Positions 31,001 through 34,908 of a DNA stretch of 34,908 bases are shown here, in pieces. Source of the DNA: Clostridiaceae bacterium. Lineage in GTDB: Bacteria > Bacillota > Clostridia > Saccharofermentanales > DTU023. A program made the translations under genes and the position numbers. The stretch's first letter is position 1; each line of letters begins with the position of its first letter. The notes below the pieces were generated by a model. That model was not told the origin of the DNA. It was given only the letters and a program-made list of their open reading frames with translations, and did no database searches. The stretch lies in NCBI GenBank assembly GCA_012799825.1, contig JAAZKK010000048.1:1-34908 (forward strand), given 5' to 3'.

Positions 31001-31035
31001 TAGAATAGGTGCGCTGAATCATTCTACATAGATCA

Positions 31036-32241
31036 TTATTTGACGGTGACAATCGCAGCTTTACGCGATGTTGTAACAAGAAATGATGTTTCACTGAGCG
31101 CTACGATCCGCTTTATATCATTGACAGAAGATCGCGCGAGCTCACGACCGTCTTCCATGTCGAGCAATACCAGTGCCCGGTCTGTTCCGATGAGAAGAAA
31201 ACGTCCGCTTTTTGAAAGCGACATTGTCTGAAAGAGGTCGCTTTCTTTTTCATCAGCATCCGCGTTGCGACGACACCATAAATCAACAGACGATGTCACA
31301 AAATGGAATTCATCCTTTTGGGAAGCGGGTCGAAGAAGGACGCGCGCTTTATTTCCCTCTTGCGCCACAATGGAAATAGCGCCTTTTTGATAGTCCATGT
31401 GGATCAGTTCTCCCGTTTTTAATGATTCTTCGGGCTCGCCGGTCAATGCATTGACAAGAATGACCGTGTCGGCGCCATACAGCAATCGACCGCGATCCGA
31501 GAAAGACATCATCCCCGCAAACAGTGGATGCGCTGTGAAACGATAATCCATCATGCGATTGCCGGCAAGATCGTACTGCTGAAATCTCGTGACAGGACGA
31601 CCTTCAGCGTCATCTGCAAGCAAAAGCTCAAAACCCCGACTATCTTCCGTCAGTTGAATAAAGATAGGCCACCCTTCTTGCTCAAAGGTTAACGTCAGCG
31701 TCTCGGCATGTGTTTGGAGGTCAAAGACCGATACGACGCCCCGGCTTGAGGAATCGTGACCGATGGTCACCAAAACTTGATCGCCGTAATCTGCTTGGTC
31801 AATTTGGACTTTCGTGTCGAAAACATAGATCTTCTTGTCGGGCTCCACAAGCATGAACCCGGTGCCCCAATCAGGATGCACCAACAATGCATCACCTGCA
31901 AATGTCACCTTGGCGTCGTAATACGGCCAACGAATAAAATCGCGTTCGCGTCCGCGAGCGTCGAGTACCGCCGCTCCTTCCTTTTCAAGACATAGCGGTG
32001 TGCGGCCAAGTACCACAAGTTGATCCGGTTGCGCGCCTTGGAGCGAAAAAGGTTCGCTGATCTGCAAATCAAAAACAGACGTGCCTCGCACCTCACTGCT
32101 GCGGCCGGCAAAGAACACAAAAGCGACGCCAATAAAAAGCACCGTCCAGCAGAAGACGCCGATGAGAATCCGTTTTTGATGGTCGGATGGCGCGTTGACC
32201 GCGACATTGCGTAACTCTTTATCGCCAGAATCGTCATTCAT
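31036..32241 (-). CDS. Membrane-anchored beta-propeller-like protein (DUF5711-like)
   Basis: A 401-aa protein with a short cytosolic N-terminus, one membrane helix at about residues 24-45 (ILIGVFCWTVLFIGVAFVFF) and a large outside domain made of repeated short beta segments of WD40-like rhythm (for example GRLLYGADTVILVNALTGE and GRFLLIGTDRALVLLDMEDG). This matches what I know of clostridial DUF5711 proteins, which have no known function; the assignment is tentative. The ATG at 32241 has no convincing ribosome site. A TTG at 32262 would add seven residues and is equally possible. The gene stands between two non-coding tandem-repeat arrays. Confidence 0.75.
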   Translation of the reverse strand: MNDDSGDKELRNVAVNAPSDHQKRILIGVFCWTVLFIGVAFVFFAGRSSEVRGTSVFDLQISEPFSLQGAQPDQLVVLGRTPLCLEKEGAAVLDARGRERDFIRWPYYDAKVTFAGDALLVHPDWGTGFMLVEPDKKIYVFDTKVQIDQADYGDQVLVTIGHDSSSRGVVSVFDLQTHAETLTLTFEQEGWPIFIQLTEDSRGFELLLADDAEGRPVTRFQQYDLAGNRMMDYRFTAHPLFAGMMSFSDRGRLLYGADTVILVNALTGEPEESLKTGELIHMDYQKGAISIVAQEGNKARVLLRPASQKDEFHFVTSSVDLWCRRNADADEKESDLFQTMSLSKSGRFLLIGTDRALVLLDMEDGRELARSSVNDIKRIVALSETSFLVTTSRKAAIVTVK

Positions 32242-32261
32242 AGGGTAGCAATTTGACTCCA

Positions 32262-32630
32262 ATCGGTTCTTTTATAGCGCTTGTCAGATCTTTCTTAGCT
32301 CTATAGTTCTTTTTTAGCATCTATCGGTTCTTTTATAGAAAATACTATAGCACGGATCAGCTATTTCATCCGACCGTTTCACAATCAATACAACTCCAAA
32401 GATGTAGGGAATTTTCGAGAAACACCACATTTTATCACGTGAGATCAATACGACTCCAGAGATGCAAGAGACCTTCAGCTTTATATGACCGAATAAACGA
32501 GAGACAGAATACGACTCCAGAGATGCAAGAGACTTTCACCTACTATATGAAGCGCCATGACACGTGTTTTTATCCGCAGAAACGCTAGTATCGGTTTTCA
32601 CCCCCCATGTGAAGTGCCATCCCCTTCACA
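32262..32630. repeat. Decayed tandem array, period about 60-62 bp, groEL downstream region
   Basis: The groEL-to-propeller-gene spacer is largely repetitive. AATAC(A/G)ACTCCA(A/G)AGATG starts at 32387, 32447 and 32508. The second half of the last copy (ATATGAAGCGCCAT at 32545) recurs as ATGTGAAGTGCCAT at 32607. Another pair, ATCGGTTCTTTTATAG, lies at 32262 and 32323. Offsets are 60, 61, 62 and 61 bases. Units are too diverged and continuous to be a CRISPR array. No ORF spans it. Confidence 0.7.
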
Positions 32631-32633
32631 CTT

Positions 32634-32669
32634 AAAAAAGAGAGCGCCTCACTCAAGACGCTCTCTTTT
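32634..32669 (-). terminator. Rho-independent terminator of groES-groEL
   Basis: On the minus strand GAGAGCG and CGCTCTC form a seven-bp stem with a 12-base loop, preceded by an A-run and followed by six T, 49 bases after the groEL stop. This is a textbook intrinsic terminator. Confidence 0.93.
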
Positions 32670-32717
32670 ATACATTCGTTGCCACCTCAATGGTGACACA
32701 TTTCTAAGGACTATGGA

Positions 32718-34337
<1,620 letters not shown>

Positions 34338-34376
34338 TTATTACTCCTTAAAAAGATTTGAGCTTCGTGATTGAGC

Positions 34377-34700
<324 letters not shown>

Positions 34701-34727
34701 TTAGCACTCTAGGCTCGAGAGTGCCAA
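34701..34727 (-). promoter_or_regulatory. CIRCE operator of groES-groEL
   Basis: TTAGCACTC, nine bases, GAGTGCCAA: one mismatch to the consensus in the right-hand arm (C for T). It begins just downstream of the predicted transcription start, so HrcA made by the other operon should repress here too, perhaps a little less tightly than at its own perfect site. Confidence 0.96.
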
Positions 34728-34736
34728 TCAATTACT

Positions 34737-34765
34737 AATATAAGCAGGATATCCTAGTTTGTCAA
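34737..34765 (-). promoter_or_regulatory. Sigma-A-type promoter of groES-groEL
   Basis: On the minus strand a perfect -35 TTGACA (34760-34765), 17 bases, and -10 TATATT (34737-34742). Transcription would start near 34730, at the edge of the CIRCE. Confidence 0.9.
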
Positions 34766-34775
34766 CTGCTTTGAA

Positions 34776-34908
34776 TCAAAGAATCGTGTCCAAAAGTGAG
34801 CGAATTATGTCTTTTTCTGTAAGAAAGGAAATGATTTTTGAATCTTGTGTCCATTCTGCGATGGATGGCAGTGCCCCGGAGAGAGATACGAGCACCATGA
34901 TCGACAAG
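34776..34908 (-). CDS. 3' end of an unidentified gene (partial)
   Basis: The last 43 codons of a minus-strand frame run in from the right edge and stop 11 bases before the groES -35. The piece reads as a hydrophobic segment (LSIMVLVSLSGALPSIAEW) followed by a charged amphipathic end (SFLTEKDIIRSLLDTIL), which looks protein-like. It is not recognised. It has the same direction as groES, as most genes here do. An opposing open frame on the plus strand covers part of the same bases but looks less like protein. Confidence 0.45.
   Translation of the reverse strand, partial: LSIMVLVSLSGALPSIAEWTQDSKIISFLTEKDIIRSLLDTIL

Noticed and set aside
30876-31094. 72-codon minus-strand frame over the 51-bp repeats
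   Set aside because: It overlaps the end of the propeller-like gene, and its C-terminal half is only the translated repeat; other copies contain stops.
32387-32630. CRISPR-like array
   Set aside because: Whole units are similar rather than short constant repeats with unique spacers, copies are diverged, and no cas gene is near.
34807-34908. Open plus-strand frame starting MSFSVRKEM at the right edge
   Set aside because: Its ribosome site is poor, the sequence is not protein-like, and a more convincing minus-strand 3' end occupies the same bases.

Overview
The window looks like a chromosomal segment of a monoderm, anaerobic Bacillota, most likely Clostridia. The evidence is the hrcA-grpE-dnaK-dnaJ gene order with CIRCE operators, a HemW-type radical SAM gene just upstream of hrcA, exported lipoproteins without outer-membrane genes, and families typical of clostridia (a DUF5685-like protein, a DUF5711-like protein, a bacterial serpin). 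The class and family are inferred from gene content only. Base composition is about half G+C, apart from a clearly AT-richer patch around 19.7-20.66 kb. No rRNA, tRNA, CRISPR array, phage or insertion sequence was seen.

Layout. 1-755: start of a serpin lipoprotein gene running off the left edge. 938-7612: a DEDDh exonuclease, a possible 38-aa ORF, then the heat-shock operon (dnaJ, dnaK, grpE, hrcA; minus strand) with a sigma-A promoter and a perfect CIRCE in front of hrcA. 7795-12150: hemW, a stomatin/SPFH protein, an NfeD-like partner and an M28-peptidase-like lipoprotein, all minus strand. 12221-13813 (+): a D,D-carboxypeptidase-like (S11) membrane protein transcribed divergently from the M28-like gene. 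14016-16155 (-): a compact three-gene set of DUF5685-like protein, J-domain protein with a cysteine-rich tail, and membrane protein. 16332-19680 (+): gltX and glnS. 19685-20664: a remnant of a dienelactone-hydrolase-like gene, ridA, and AT-rich decayed DNA. 20665-25128 (-): a MurE-type ligase, a long-chain acyl-CoA synthetase and an AIM24-family protein. 25318-27938 (+): a DJ-1/PfpI protein, a sirtuin and a CDF metal transporter. 27909-32241 (-): mutY, a BaiN/HI0933-type flavoprotein and a membrane-anchored propeller-like protein. 32634-34765 (-): groES-groEL with CIRCE, promoter and terminator, followed by the 3' end of an unidentified gene at the right edge.

How the genes work together. Both chaperone operons carry a near-consensus promoter with CIRCE at the predicted transcription start, so HrcA made here should repress both. 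The proposed complex at 7.8-13.8 kb is envelope-facing (SPFH, NfeD, two anchored hydrolase-fold proteins).

The main oddities are as follows. (i) The two divergent envelope proteins at 10.8-13.8 kb have each lost most catalytic residues of their peptidase family and look like pseudoenzymes. (ii) The DUF5685-like / Cys-tail J-protein / membrane-protein set is a candidate uncharacterised chaperone-linked system. (iii) Tandem repeats with periods of 51-66 bp recur in and between genes, including an in-frame four-copy 63-bp array inside a conserved flavoenzyme and a decayed array of about 61 bp filling the groEL-downstream spacer. (iv) A gene remnant lies in frame directly behind ridA.
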